From Chryseobacterium indoltheticum (GTDB lineage: Bacteria > Bacteroidota > Bacteroidia > Flavobacteriales > Weeksellaceae): a stretch of DNA of 64,000 bases. Positions 42,501-50,439 of the stretch are shown in pieces. The stretch spans positions 3,596,001 to 3,660,000 of the forward strand of contig NZ_CP033929.1 in assembly GCF_003815915.1 (NCBI RefSeq), read 5' to 3'. The translations under genes and the position numbers were made by a program. Every line of letters begins with the position of its first letter. Position 1 is the stretch's first letter. The notes under the pieces were generated by a model. That model was not told the DNA's origin. It saw only the letters and a program-made list of their open reading frames with translations, and did not search any database.

Positions 42501-44459
42501 TACTGTTCCCGAACATCCGTTGGCATCAGTAATGGTTACCGTATAAGTTCCAGCAGATAATCCTGTACGGTCTTCTGTGGTGATTCCTCCGCCCCAGTTG
42601 AACGTATAAGGCGCTGATCCACCTGTTGGTGTTAAATTGATAGCTCCTGTTGAACCTCCGTTACATGCAATATTCGTAACTACTGTGGTGCCTGAAATTG
42701 CAGTCGGCTGAGTAATCGTTACTGTTCTTGTTAACGTACATGCATTAGCATCGGTTACCGTTACGGTATACGTTCCTGCAAGTAAACCTGTAGCTGTTGC
42801 TGCTGTTCCACCACTTGGAGACCATGAATACGTATATGGTGCTGTTCCGCCCGCTACAACAATTCCTGCGGTTCCGTTTGAGCCACTGTTACATGATACA
42901 TTTGTCTGTGAAACCGTTGCACTCATCGCCGTTGGCTGAGTCACCGTTGCCGTTACTGTTCCCGAACATCCGTTGGCATCAGTAATGGTTACCGTATAAG
43001 TTCCAGCAGATAATCCTGTACGGTCTTCTGTGGTGATTCCTCCGCCCCAGTTGAACGTATAAGGCGCTGATCCACCTGTTGGTGTTAAATTGATAGCTCC
43101 TGTTGAACCTCCGTTACATGCAATATTCGTAACTACTGTGGTGCCTGAAATTGCAGTCGGCTGAGTGATTGTAGCAGTTGCTGTAGTTGTACATCCAATA
43201 ATGTCTGTTATTGTTACAGTATAATTTCCTGCGGCTAATCCTGTAGCCGTTGCTGCTGTTCCGCCACTTGGTGACCATGAATACGTATAAGGTCCAATTC
43301 CTCCTGACGCAGTAACTGTGGCAGTTCCGTTGGTACCTCCATTACATGAAACATTTGTTTTACTAATACTTCCAGAAATCGATGAGACCGTTAAGGTCGC
43401 CGAATTTGAAGTAGCAGATCCTGAAGAATTAGTGGCAACACAACGATATTGATATCCACTCATTGTTCCTGTTACTCCCGTTATTGTTAACGTAGTTGTG
43501 GTAACTCCTGAAAATGGCGCCCCATTAGGTATAGCAACAAAACCACTCCCTGTATTTTGTTGCCATTGATAAGAAGTTGCTCCCGTTGCAGTAATAGAAA
43601 ACGTTGTGTTTCCGCCAGAACAGAGCGTTCTGTTTGGTGGGTTTCCTGTAATTACTGGGTTACTACCGATAAACTGACACCCTGAATATGCCATTGTACC
43701 TGCAGAAGCTAAAAGCGACCAGTTCCCCATAGTCATTACCGCCGAGCGTACTGAAGCCGCTGTAGAAGTTGGTGTACCTGTACAGTTAAACTTTCCTGAT
43801 TGAGCAACAATATTTCCTGATTGTGCCCCTGTATAAAATGCACTTGTTCCTCCAATAAGTCCGGGAGGCATTAATGAAGAATTGGGACCTGCTGGAACTC
43901 CAACATTCCATCCTGCAGTTGTAGTTCCTCCTCCTGGATAATACAGGTAGTTAATTCCTGCAATACAGTAAGCTCCGCTTCCTGTAATAACTCCGTTACC
44001 TCCCTGAAATGCAATAATCTGATCCCCCGTATTGGCTAATGAAAGACCATTGGTGGACGAACCATCAGTAAGTGTAACAGTACCATTTGTAGCTGATGTG
44101 CAGGTTACCGGGTTATAAGTGGAAGCTACAAGTCCTACTATATGTACTTCTGTTCCCATGGGAATTGCCGTACTACTTACCCAGGTAATCGCAGATTCTG
44201 TTCCTCCAGCAGCTTGCCATCCAGAGCCATTATAGCCCCTGTCAGTAAAACTAATAGTTGTTCCTGCCGAAATATTTGTAAGCAGAACAAAAGAAAACTT
44301 GTCTCCCACTCCTGCTAAAGGAGTAGAATCATAGCTTGTAAACGCAATATCCCCTGCTAAGAGGGTTGTTTGCGCATTAGCTGTAAAGCCCAACAATGAC
44401 GATCCTGCTATGAGGACCGCCTTTGTCAGCGTTTTGATTTTTGAATAAAAATTTTTCAT
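36543..44459 (-). CDS. giant SprB-repeat surface protein with T9SS sorting domain
   Basis: The 2638-residue protein starts with a signal peptide (about 1-29). An N-terminal beta domain (30-235, DIAFTSYDSTPLAG start) is followed by an Ig-like domain (about 268-355, with SYQWQQN and YQYRCVATNSSG). About 28 SprB repeats (358-2468) alternate between two forms, TNIACNGGSTG... and TNVSCNSGSNG.... The protein ends in a type A T9SS sorting domain (about 2565-2638; IYPNPVMDILNISG ... GVYLIQVFTKDD). Family knowledge: SprB-type proteins are exported by T9SS and act in gliding or adhesion. It lies 18 bp after the formyltransferase gene. The repeats are almost identical at DNA level. Confidence 0.92.
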   Translation of the reverse strand: MKNFYSKIKTLTKAVLIAGSSLLGFTANAQTTLLAGDIAFTSYDSTPLAGVGDKFSFVLLTNISAGTTISFTDRGYNGSGWQAAGGTESAITWVSSTAIPMGTEVHIVGLVASTYNPVTCTSATNGTVTLTDGSSTNGLSLANTGDQIIAFQGGNGVITGSGAYCIAGINYLYYPGGGTTTAGWNVGVPAGPNSSLMPPGLIGGTSAFYTGAQSGNIVAQSGKFNCTGTPTSTAASVRSAVMTMGNWSLLASAGTMAYSGCQFIGSNPVITGNPPNRTLCSGGNTTFSITATGATSYQWQQNTGSGFVAIPNGAPFSGVTTTTLTITGVTGTMSGYQYRCVATNSSGSATSNSATLTVSSISGSISKTNVSCNGGTNGTATVTASGGIGPYTYSWSPSGGTAATATGLAAGNYTVTITDIIGCTTTATATITQPTAISGTTVVTNIACNGGSTGAINLTPTGGSAPYTFNWGGGITTEDRTGLSAGTYTVTITDANGCSGTVTATVTQPTAMSATVSQTNVSCNSGSNGTAGIVVAGGTAPYTYSWSPSGGTAATATGLLAGTYTVTVTDANACTLTRTVTITQPTAISGTTVVTNIACNGGSTGAINLTPTGGSAPYTFNWGGGITTEDRTGLSAGTYTVTITDANGCSGTVTATVTQPTAMSATVSQTNVSCNSGSNGTAGIVVAGGTAPYTYSWSPSGGTAATATGLLAGTYTVTVTDANACTLTRTVTITQPTAISGTTVVTNIACNGGSTGAINLTPTGGSAPYTFNWGGGITTEDRTGLSAGTYTVTITDANGCTGTVTATVTQPTAMSATVSQTNVSCNSGSNGTAGIVVTGGTAPYTYAWSPSGGTAATATGLLAGTYTVTVTDANACTITRTVTITQPTAISGTTVVTNIACNGGSTGAINLTPTGGSAPYTFNWGGGITTEDRTGLAAGTYTVTITDANGCTGTVTATVTQPTAMSATVSQTNVSCNSGSNGTAGIVVTGGTAPYTYAWSPSGGTAATATGLLAGTYTVTVTDANACTLTRTVTITQPTAISGTTVVTNIACNGGSTGAINLTPTGGSAPYTFNWGGGITTEDRTGLAAGTYTVTITDANGCSGTVTATVTQPTAMSATVSQTNVSCNSGSNGTAGIVVAGGTAPYTYAWSPSGGTAATATGLLAGTYTVTVTDANACTITRTVTITQPTAISGTTVVTNIACNGGSTGAINLTPTGGSAPYTFNWGGGITTEDRTGLAAGTYTVTITDANGCTGTVTATVTQPTAMSATVSQTNVSCNSGSNGTAGIVVTGGTAPYTYAWSPSGGTAATATGLLAGTYTVTVTDANACTLTRTVTITQPTAISGTTVVTNIACNGGSTGAINLTPTGGSAPYTFNWGGGITTEDRTGLSAGTYTVTITDANGCSGTVTATVTQPTAMSATVSQTNVSCNSGSNGTAGIVVAGGTAPYTYAWSPSGGTAATATGLLAGTYTVTVTDANACTITRTVTITQPTAISGTTVVTNIACNGGSTGAINLTPTGGSAPYTFNWGGGITTEDRTGLAAGTYTVTITDANGCTGTVTATVTQPTAMSATVSQTNVSCNSGSNGTAGIVVTGGTAPYTYAWSPSGGTAATATGLLAGTYTVTVTDANACTLTRTVTITQPTAISGTTVVTNIACNGGSTGAINLTPTGGSAPYTFNWGGGITTEDRTGLAAGTYTVTITDSNGCTGTVTATVTQPTAMSATVSQTNVSCNSGSNGTAGIVVTGGTAPYTYSWSPSGGTAATATGLLAGTYTVTVTDANACTITRTVTITQPTAISGTTVVTNIACNGGSTGTINLTPTGGSAPYTFNWGGGITTEDRTGLSAGTYTVTITDSNGCTGTVTATVTQPTAMIATVSQTNVSCNSGSNGTAGIVVTGGTAPYTYSWSPSGGTAATATGLLAGTYTVTVTDANACTITRTVTITQPTAISGTTVVTNIACNGGSTGAINLTPTGGSAPYTFNWGGGITTEDRTGLSAGTYTVTITDSNGCTGTVTATVTQPTAMSATVSQTNVSCNSGSNGTAGIVVTGGTAPYTYSWSPSGGTAATATGLLAGTYTVTVTDANACTITRTVTITQPTAISGTTVVTNIACNGGSTGTINLTPTGGSAPYTFNWGGGITTEDRTGLSAGTYTVTITDSNGCTGTVTATVTQPTAMIATVSQTNVSCNSGSNGTAGIVVTGGTAPYTYSWSPSGGTAATATGLLAGTYTVTVTDANACTITRTVTITQPTAISGTTVVTNIACNGGSTGAINLTPTGGSAPYTFNWGGGITTEDRTGLSAGTYTVTITDANGCTGTVTATVTQPTAMSATVSQTNVSCNSGSNGTAGIVVTGGTAPYTYSWSPSGGTAATATGLLAGTYTVTVTDANACTITRTVTITQPTAISGTTVVTNIACNGGSTGTINLTPTGGSAPYTFNWGGGITTEDRTGLSAGTYTVTITDANGCTGTVTATVTQSSAVAAPTGAATQSFNAGDTLSALVVAGQNIKWYASATDAANHTGSLPTTTVIVNNTTYYATQTVGVCESTVSLAVLAYNASLSVGNATKPKSEMQIYPNPVMDILNISGEEKITKLAIYSADGRKVTEKTLSKNERSINVHSLVQGVYLIQVFTKDDVKTFKFIKR
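37255..43143 (-). repeat. thirteen tandem 453-bp repeats inside the giant gene
   Basis: The same landmark (CCTGAAATTGCAGTCGG) recurs from 37255 to 43144, a distance of 5889 bp, exactly 13 x 453. Each unit encodes 151 residues, one pair of SprB repeats. Variants such as AGG/TGG, YSW/YAW and TLTR/TITR alternate, so that units two apart (906 bp) are more alike than neighbours over about 37.3-41.9 kb, indicating duplication of dimers. Confidence 0.9.
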
Positions 44460-44477
44460 ATTTAATTCATTTTTAGG

Positions 44478-45413
44478 TTAAAGATTCACAAACCGGCTGC
44501 CTTTTTTCATACCAAAAGCAAACAATTTGTGACCGCTCATAAATCCTTCATCTGTGTAGATGATATCTAATCTAAGTTGAGTTTCATTATTACATTTCAC
44601 AATGAGTCCATTATTTTCGTCTAACGACAGAATAGTTCCGGGAATCTCAGACTGATGTGAAGTTTCATTAATTACTGTAGCTTCCACCACTCTTATATTC
44701 CAGCCATTCCATTGTGTATATGCTCCTTTATTCCACGGATTACACGCTCTCGATAGAGCCTCGATGGTTTTAGCATCATGCTTTTGCCAAGAAATACAAA
44801 CATCTGCAGCTGCAGGTTTTGCGAAATATTTAGCATTAACTTCGTCTTGTTTTATGCCTTTAGAATCATTTTTCAACAAGATTAAAAGTTCACTTAATAA
44901 ATTTGCTCCCAGCCATGACAAGTTGGTACAAAGCACACCGTGAGTCATATTTATTGAAAGAGGTAAAATTTTTTTCAAAATAATTGCACCCTTATCAATT
45001 TTATTTTCAATGGCATGAACGGTAATCCCAGTTTCTTTTGCACCACTTCTTATAGATTCAAAAACAGGATCTGCGCCTCTCATTTCAGGCAATAATCCGT
45101 AGTGAAAATTGTAGAATTTACCCTGATGTTTATTTAAAACTTCTGCAGGTATCTTCCAGGGAAACGTCATGGTGAAAATAAATTGAGCATTTGTTTTAGT
45201 GATCAATTCTTCTAGCTGAGCAGAAAGATTTTCTTTTTTAATTATTAATAATGGAATTCCGGATTGTTTTGAAAGCATTAAACAAAAATCGATGACATCT
45301 GTATTTGCTTCAGGTACTCCTAAAGCACAAAGTCGACCTTGCGAAGCTAAAGCCTGCAAAGCCGGAATAGCCATGCGATTGTTGCATAAAACTGCTATTT
45401 TGGATGCTGTCAT
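44478..45413 (-). CDS. formyltransferase-fold enzyme (Fmt/hydrolase family, substrate unknown)
   Basis: I start at the ATG at 45413, which overlaps the upstream stop as TAATG. The 311-residue enzyme has the formyl-transferase N-terminal fold with the catalytic triad Asn102 and His104 (YNFHYGLLPEMRGADP) and Asp140 (IDKGAIIL), plus a C-terminal domain (about 200-311; ISWQKHDAKTIEALSRACNPW) like that of methionyl-tRNA formyltransferase. The position between a binding protein and a giant surface protein argues against a plain tRNA role. It may formylate an amino sugar or other amine; this is inference. Confidence 0.75.
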   Translation of the reverse strand: MTASKIAVLCNNRMAIPALQALASQGRLCALGVPEANTDVIDFCLMLSKQSGIPLLIIKKENLSAQLEELITKTNAQFIFTMTFPWKIPAEVLNKHQGKFYNFHYGLLPEMRGADPVFESIRSGAKETGITVHAIENKIDKGAIILKKILPLSINMTHGVLCTNLSWLGANLLSELLILLKNDSKGIKQDEVNAKYFAKPAAADVCISWQKHDAKTIEALSRACNPWNKGAYTQWNGWNIRVVEATVINETSHQSEIPGTILSLDENNGLIVKCNNETQLRLDIIYTDEGFMSGHKLFAFGMKKGSRFVNL

Positions 45414-46534
45414 TATGATTCTAGACACGCATAAGCATTAAGCCAAGAATTAGCTTCAATACTCTGAATGTATTTAATATTATTATTTAAACTTTCACGT
45501 TCAGATTCTGTCACCGAGGCAACCTCAACGTCTTTCAGAAGGCTGTTTCCTGTATTTTCATCTTTTGAAACTGTTGCATAATAAACCGAAGCTTCCGTGA
45601 ATCTATTTTCAGGGTTCATATATACTTTTCCGCGCGGCGAATTGATTGTAATTCCATCGAAATTTTCGTTTTCAAATGCAATAAAAAGAGCAGCTTCCCA
45701 TCCCAATAAAGAGAAAAGATTGGCTTTACCTTCTTTAATATTATTCATTATACTTACAAAAGTTTCATTTTCAGGCGTTTTTAAAGTTTTAGACCAAGCT
45801 ACGGAAGAACTCCATTCGCTTCCAGGATAAGGCATTTTAGAAAGCCAAGCTTCATCGGATGTGAAACCCGTTCCGTACACCGAGTGATTATTTACAAGAT
45901 TATTCCCGGCTCTGAAAAAATCATCTGCCATATCGCCACAAAATGTTGCAAGAACTGCAGTTTCTTTTTGCTGCTCAAGATATTCGGTAAGTGGAGCCAG
46001 AGTGAAATCTTCACGGCGTAAAGACGTAACATGATTAAAGCCTATGGTACCACCTTTCTCTTCAACAGCAGCTGGATAGATATAAGATGGACGATAGCCC
46101 GCATCGTAAAAAGAGCACGTAAATGCAAAATTTCTATGCCCATCTTCAATTGCTTTATGAGTAATAACCCTTGTACACAAACCTCCCTGAAGAGAAATAA
46201 AATATGCATTAGAAAGTTTCCCCTGAAAAGCAGGAAAATGATATCCGCTGTCTAAAACAAGCAACGTTTTCCCTGAAGATTCGAAAAGCGGGTGAATAAA
46301 CTCTGCTGAAATAGGATTAATATATCCAATGATAATATCCGCACCTTCCAAAAGAAATTGCTCGCAACGTTCATAGATCTCTTCATGTTTTGCGGCAACA
46401 CCTATTCCCGCTGAAATGATTTCGTGATGACCTTCCAAGCCAATATTTTTTAACGCATGCTTAAAGCCATCCATCATATCAAAAGACATTGAAGGATAAA
46501 TAACAGATCGTGGTAAAAGTAAAGCTATTTTCAT
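45413..46534 (-). CDS. type-1 periplasmic-binding-fold protein without signal peptide
   Basis: The 373-residue protein follows the Peripla_BP_6 (Leu/Ile/Val- and AmiC-like) pattern: the first strand begins at residue 2 (KIALLLPRSVIYPS), then FLLEGADIIIGYINP and TLLVLDSGYHFPAF. It has no signal peptide or lipobox, so unlike transport-associated relatives it should stay in the cytoplasm, as AmiC does. No permease or ATPase gene is nearby. It could sense a ligand or hold a substrate for the coupled formyltransferase, whose start codon overlaps its stop by one base. Confidence 0.7.
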   Translation of the reverse strand: MKIALLLPRSVIYPSMSFDMMDGFKHALKNIGLEGHHEIISAGIGVAAKHEEIYERCEQFLLEGADIIIGYINPISAEFIHPLFESSGKTLLVLDSGYHFPAFQGKLSNAYFISLQGGLCTRVITHKAIEDGHRNFAFTCSFYDAGYRPSYIYPAAVEEKGGTIGFNHVTSLRREDFTLAPLTEYLEQQKETAVLATFCGDMADDFFRAGNNLVNNHSVYGTGFTSDEAWLSKMPYPGSEWSSSVAWSKTLKTPENETFVSIMNNIKEGKANLFSLLGWEAALFIAFENENFDGITINSPRGKVYMNPENRFTEASVYYATVSKDENTGNSLLKDVEVASVTESERESLNNNIKYIQSIEANSWLNAYACLES

Positions 46535-46544
46535 ATTTTTTCGA

Positions 46545-46578
46545 TAAAGCCTCTAATCGAATAAACTATCAGAGGCTT
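46545..46578 (-). terminator. intercistronic hairpin between the third collar gene and the binding-protein gene
   Basis: AAAGCCTCT (46545-46553) pairs perfectly with AGAGGCTTT (46570-46578), with further pairing inside. On the minus strand only TTTATCG follows, so it is probably an attenuator or mRNA-stability element, not a full stop. Confidence 0.5.
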
Positions 46579-46590
46579 TTGTATTATTAA

Positions 46591-47133
46591 TTATGATCTT
46601 GAAGGGAAAATTCCGTATAAACAAATGATGTAGTTCATTCCTAAAAACGGCTGCTGAATACTAATAGGCTGGCTTCCTCCTGCAACGCTTAAGCTGAATG
46701 CCGTTGTAATTGGTCTTAATGCTGTATCTGCAGGTTGGCTTGAATATAAACCTGGTAATGATGCAAGTGTGGCATTTGAGGGAGAACCTGTATCACCTCC
46801 TTCAGAAAACGTTTGAATAGAAGCTGTTTCTGTTCCGGAAGCATGATTGTGCATAGGCAGATTGGGAGTAAGTAACGTCACCGTCGGTGTACCATTGATC
46901 TCTCCAAGAGTCCAGTTATCAATTCCTGCTCCACTTCCTGTTCCCATAGCAGTTCTACCCGCAAAATTGGGTAACATAAATGTTGTAACTCCATTTCCAC
47001 CGTACATGGTTCCTAAAAGCGCAAAAAGAGCCTGATTTGTATTGATTGCTAATGTTTGCCCTTGACAAAAAGCCCAAGATTTTGGAGCAAAATTTCCCGC
47101 AAACATTCTTATTTCTGACATTGTTCCATCCAT
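46591..47133 (-). CDS. tail-collar domain protein, MdpB-like (third copy)
   Basis: The 180-residue protein contains the phage Tail_Collar module: EIRMFAGNFAPKSWAFCQG, LFALLGTMYGGNGVTTFMLPNF and GRTAMGTGSGAGI, then a PMHNHAS motif and a QPFLGMNYIICLYGIFPSR end. No signal peptide is present. It is a paralogue of the two genes upstream, 35 bp away. The family was named from a microcystin-dependent protein of cyanobacteria; related domains tip phage tail fibres. Its role in a bacterium without phage neighbours is unknown. Confidence 0.85.
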   Translation of the reverse strand: MDGTMSEIRMFAGNFAPKSWAFCQGQTLAINTNQALFALLGTMYGGNGVTTFMLPNFAGRTAMGTGSGAGIDNWTLGEINGTPTVTLLTPNLPMHNHASGTETASIQTFSEGGDTGSPSNATLASLPGLYSSQPADTALRPITTAFSLSVAGGSQPISIQQPFLGMNYIICLYGIFPSRS

Positions 47134-47168
47134 GATGATTAGTTTTTTAGAATTAAAAATTTACTTAA

Positions 47169-47708
47169 TTATGGTCTGCTTGGATAAATTCCTTCGCAGC
47201 AAATAATATAATTGGCAGCCAAAACAGGTTGTAAAATTTCAAAAGGATTACCGCTACCTACGGCAGATAAAGCCCCTGAAGCTGTTGCCGGAGCAATATT
47301 TGTATCTGCAGGTTGAGTAGCATAAGCACCTTGAAGTCCTCCTAAAATTGTTCCCGAAGGGGAACCCGTTTCTCCTCCTTCTGAAAAAGCAGGAAATGCA
47401 ATAGTAGCCATTGCATTATGGGTATGCATCGGCATTTGTGAAGTGTTCATTGTTACATTTTCTGTACCTCCTACCTGACCCAATGTAATATTTTGTAAAC
47501 CAGCTCCCTGTCCTGTTCCTACAGCAACACGACCACGTAAATCTGGTACACCAAATGTAGTTTGCCCATTACCACCATAAGTAGTTCCTAAGATTGAAAA
47601 AAGTGTAGAGTAATTTGCTATGCTGTATTCTGTTCCGTCGCAGAAAAACCATCCTTGTGGAGCGAAATTTCCCGCAAACAATCGAATTTCTCCTATATAA
47701 CCTTCCAT
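47169..47708 (-). CDS. tail-collar domain protein, MdpB-like (second copy)
   Basis: The 179-residue paralogue shows GEIRLFAGNFAPQGWFFCDG, LFSILGTTYGGNGQTTFGVP, RGRVAVGTGQGAGL, the PMHTHNA metal-site-like motif and the conserved end NYIICCEGIYPSRP. In phage receptor-binding proteins HxH motifs of this kind bind metal ions along a fibre axis. It lies between two paralogues (53 and 35 bp gaps), so the three are co-transcribed. No export signal is visible. Confidence 0.87.
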   Translation of the reverse strand: MEGYIGEIRLFAGNFAPQGWFFCDGTEYSIANYSTLFSILGTTYGGNGQTTFGVPDLRGRVAVGTGQGAGLQNITLGQVGGTENVTMNTSQMPMHTHNAMATIAFPAFSEGGETGSPSGTILGGLQGAYATQPADTNIAPATASGALSAVGSGNPFEILQPVLAANYIICCEGIYPSRP

Positions 47709-47761
47709 AGTATTTTAGTTTTAATTATTATTAGTTTAAAAAAATTCAGAATGACTTAAGA

Positions 47762-48301
47762 TTAACTTCTAGATGGGAAAACTCCATACATGCAAATAAT
47801 ATAATTCATTCCTAATGAAGGCTGAGTAATATTAATAGGTATGCTTCCGCCAGTAACTCCCACTTGAATATTCAAAGGAGTTGCTTTGGTACTAGAATCA
47901 CTTGCCTGAGATGTATACATAGATCCCTTTGAAGCCAAAACATTATTTGTAGGAGTTGCAGAATCTCCCTCTTCCGAATATGCCGGAATCACAATATTTC
48001 CTCCCGCAGTATGAGTATGCGGCGGAAGATTAGAAATTGTAAGTGTTGTAGTATTTGTCCCCGTCATCTCACCTAATGCGTAGTAAGACAATCCCGGTCC
48101 CTGCCCTGCTCCCACAGCAGATCTTCCTGCAAGATTGGGCAATCCGAAAGTGACTTTTCCATCTCCTCCATAAGTGGTTCCCAAAATAGAGAATAAAGCG
48201 GTGTTTGCGCTGATTGCAATTAATGCACCATTACAATACGACCAATCTCTAGGTGCAAAGTTTGCGGCAAAAAGGCGGATTTCTCCTATTGTTCCTTCCA
48301 T
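47762..48301 (-). CDS. tail-collar domain protein, MdpB-like (first copy of operon)
   Basis: The 179-residue protein opens the operon. Its segments GEIRLFAANFAPRDWSYCNG, LFSILGTTYGGDGKVTFGLP and GRSAVGAGQGPGL are the Tail_Collar domain, followed by PPHTHTAGG and a QPSLGMNYIICMYGVFPSR end. All three copies differ mainly between residues 105 and 155, the part that would form the exposed tip. Downstream genes are the binding-fold protein, the formyltransferase and the giant T9SS protein, an association not expected for phage remains. Confidence 0.87.
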   Translation of the reverse strand: MEGTIGEIRLFAANFAPRDWSYCNGALIAISANTALFSILGTTYGGDGKVTFGLPNLAGRSAVGAGQGPGLSYYALGEMTGTNTTTLTISNLPPHTHTAGGNIVIPAYSEEGDSATPTNNVLASKGSMYTSQASDSSTKATPLNIQVGVTGGSIPINITQPSLGMNYIICMYGVFPSRS

Positions 48302-48974
48302 AGTTATTTGTTTTTTTTTGATTGAAAATGATAAATTTTATCTTTAGTGAATAGATTAAAACTCTTGAGATCATCAAGTAGAGTTGACAGAGCTATAACT
48401 CCCGGTTTGAATTATTTCATCGGGATATAGAGAGAGTACAAAACAACAATATGCAATATGCTACATTTTCTATGTATAGAAGAGCATGCGACTGTACTGT
48501 GTTTAAATTTCACACATAAGTGATCATTAAATTAAGAGGGGAATTTTTCGCAGAATTTTTTTCATGTTAACTTAGTTTTCGGTCGGTTTATCTTTTTTAT
48601 AATTATTAACAAATACAAATTATTAATTAACAATCATTAACAAATATACATTTATTTTGATTATAATAATATAATAAATCATAAATGTTTAATACTAATC
48701 TTTTAATCTATTTCAAATAAAATATTGATGAATTTATCTCTGTATTATTATGTTAAATGATTATTGTCAAAATTAGAAATTGCAACACATATACAAGTAC
48801 GTATTTATACTGATTTTACTTATCGATTTATCTTCACACAAAAAAGAACAATAAAAATGTATAGCAAAGTCTTTTATTTTGACCAAACTGAATAGTTAAT
48901 CCGTTATGAATTTTGACACCGATTTTAAAAAAAAATAGTTTAATTTCGAATAATTTGGTATTTATAAAGAATGA
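48302..48974. other. long AT-rich intergenic region upstream of the collar operon
   Basis: No ORF or RNA gene is recognised. It must hold the promoter of the collar-adhesin operon. The only clear TAnnTTTG box on the minus strand is TATATTTG at 48641-48648, which would give a leader of about 330 nt. Around it, ATTAACAAATA-type direct repeats occur (48605-48648). Confidence 0.4.
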
Positions 48975-50279
48975 TTATCCGAGAATTTGCTTAGATTTTT
49001 CAGTTAAAATTTCAAGATCCTCTTTATCGCTTATACACTGCTGACCAACATTGAGCACCTTTCTTGCATGTTTCTTTGCAGCGTCTTTATATTTTTGGTT
49101 TTTTACCATTTTATGTATAAGCACCAAAGCATCCATTAATTTGAGAACGACGGCAGTATTCCCGGAAGAATATAATCTTATCTGATTGAAAGCAACATCA
49201 GTAACCAGTTCAAAATCATATGCATTGGTAATTACGCGAAGATTTTCTTCGTCATCAAAACGATAGCTTGGCGGAAATTTTTTAGTTGACAGATAACACA
49301 GTGTGGAAGTCAGATTATCTATACAGGAAATCGCAGTATACGGATCATTTACTCCCGGAGACAACGCTCGTACCGCAATTTCTACCATCTGGTGAATAGA
49401 CAATTCAATATCCTGCTGTGACGTTCTTGCGCTTCCCAAAATAAACTGCTTTTGTATTTTTTCTAAAATATCTTCTTCAATCTCATGATAATAAAAAGTA
49501 CCCAAATCAATTCCTTTTACAATGTAACTTCCAGGTCTATAATTGAGTTTTATAAGGCTTTTACTCTCTGTAGCCAATTGTAATAAAGCATCAATATCGA
49601 CATATTGTACATATCCATATTGAGTGGCAGGAATAGATATTTCCTTCCGATAAATTGCGGTTTCTTCTTTTAAATCAGCAATAATTGGTTCTTCCTGCTT
49701 ATCATCTTCAGTTTCGGGAAATAATTTTTTGACTTCTTTGCCGATGGAAACAGAAATTTCCGAAATAACATGATCGGCCTGAATACTTATCGCAATACGA
49801 TGGATAAATATAATAAGCAGCACAATATTCATCACCGCAAAAAGAATGGAGAATAAGATAGATAATGAAGGAATAAACTTGTAATCTTCGGTATCTTTTA
49901 TTGTATTTAATACGATAAGGCAATAAATATATGTTGAAATATACGTTCCTAAAACTACCTGATTTAATCGTACATACATAAAATTTCTGATCAATCGGGG
50001 TCCGAATTGTGAGGAAGCAAGCGTTAAAGCGACCAAAGTCACAGAAAAAACAGTACCCGCAACCCCAATCATCGCTCCTGATATGGTAGAAAGTACGCTC
50101 CTCGCTGAAGCTGAACTTCCTATAAAAAAGAATCTTTTGATGCCTTCGTTTTTTAATGCTAAATTTCCGTCAATACTTAAAATAAGAATTGCAAAAAATA
50201 TGGCTCCAACGATAATAATCACCGGAACAAACCAAAAGGTTGATTTTAACTCACTCCAAAAGAAAAGCAGTTTTTTCAT
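48975..50279 (-). CDS. DUF2254 membrane protein
   Basis: The 434-residue protein has four membrane helices in its first half (about 14-36, 60-90, 103-125 and 140-165), with the family-typical VAGTVFSVTLVALTLASSQFGPR segment, and a soluble C-terminal half containing LSPGVNDPYTAISCIDNL. This is the DUF2254 pattern; the function of the family is unproven. The gene is single, with a 160-bp gap to the divergent gene at 50440. Confidence 0.85.
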   Translation of the reverse strand: MKKLLFFWSELKSTFWFVPVIIIVGAIFFAILILSIDGNLALKNEGIKRFFFIGSSASARSVLSTISGAMIGVAGTVFSVTLVALTLASSQFGPRLIRNFMYVRLNQVVLGTYISTYIYCLIVLNTIKDTEDYKFIPSLSILFSILFAVMNIVLLIIFIHRIAISIQADHVISEISVSIGKEVKKLFPETEDDKQEEPIIADLKEETAIYRKEISIPATQYGYVQYVDIDALLQLATESKSLIKLNYRPGSYIVKGIDLGTFYYHEIEEDILEKIQKQFILGSARTSQQDIELSIHQMVEIAVRALSPGVNDPYTAISCIDNLTSTLCYLSTKKFPPSYRFDDEENLRVITNAYDFELVTDVAFNQIRLYSSGNTAVVLKLMDALVLIHKMVKNQKYKDAAKKHARKVLNVGQQCISDKEDLEILTEKSKQILG

Positions 50280-50439
50280 AAACTGAATATACTAAAAAGA
50301 TATGATTTCTAGTGGTTTAGATAATTATCTTTTTATGTTGATTACTTATTCGTAGGATAATGATGTTTAGTTTATATTGAATTTTTTTTGACAGATTGTA
50401 CTCTTTCTTGTAACTTAGTGTTATAAAAATTTAATACAA

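Noticed and set aside
37298..42985. A series of 62-83 codon plus-strand ORFs at 453-bp intervals
   Set aside because: They are antisense shadows of the giant gene's repeats and recur only because the repeats do.
45414..45428. Five-residue longer start for the formyltransferase
   Set aside because: The ATG at 45413 gives the usual TAATG overlap, and the fold begins right after it.
46591..48301. Prophage remnant, because of three tail-collar genes
   Set aside because: No other phage gene is near; the genes are intact, evenly spaced and lead into chromosomal enzyme and adhesin genes.
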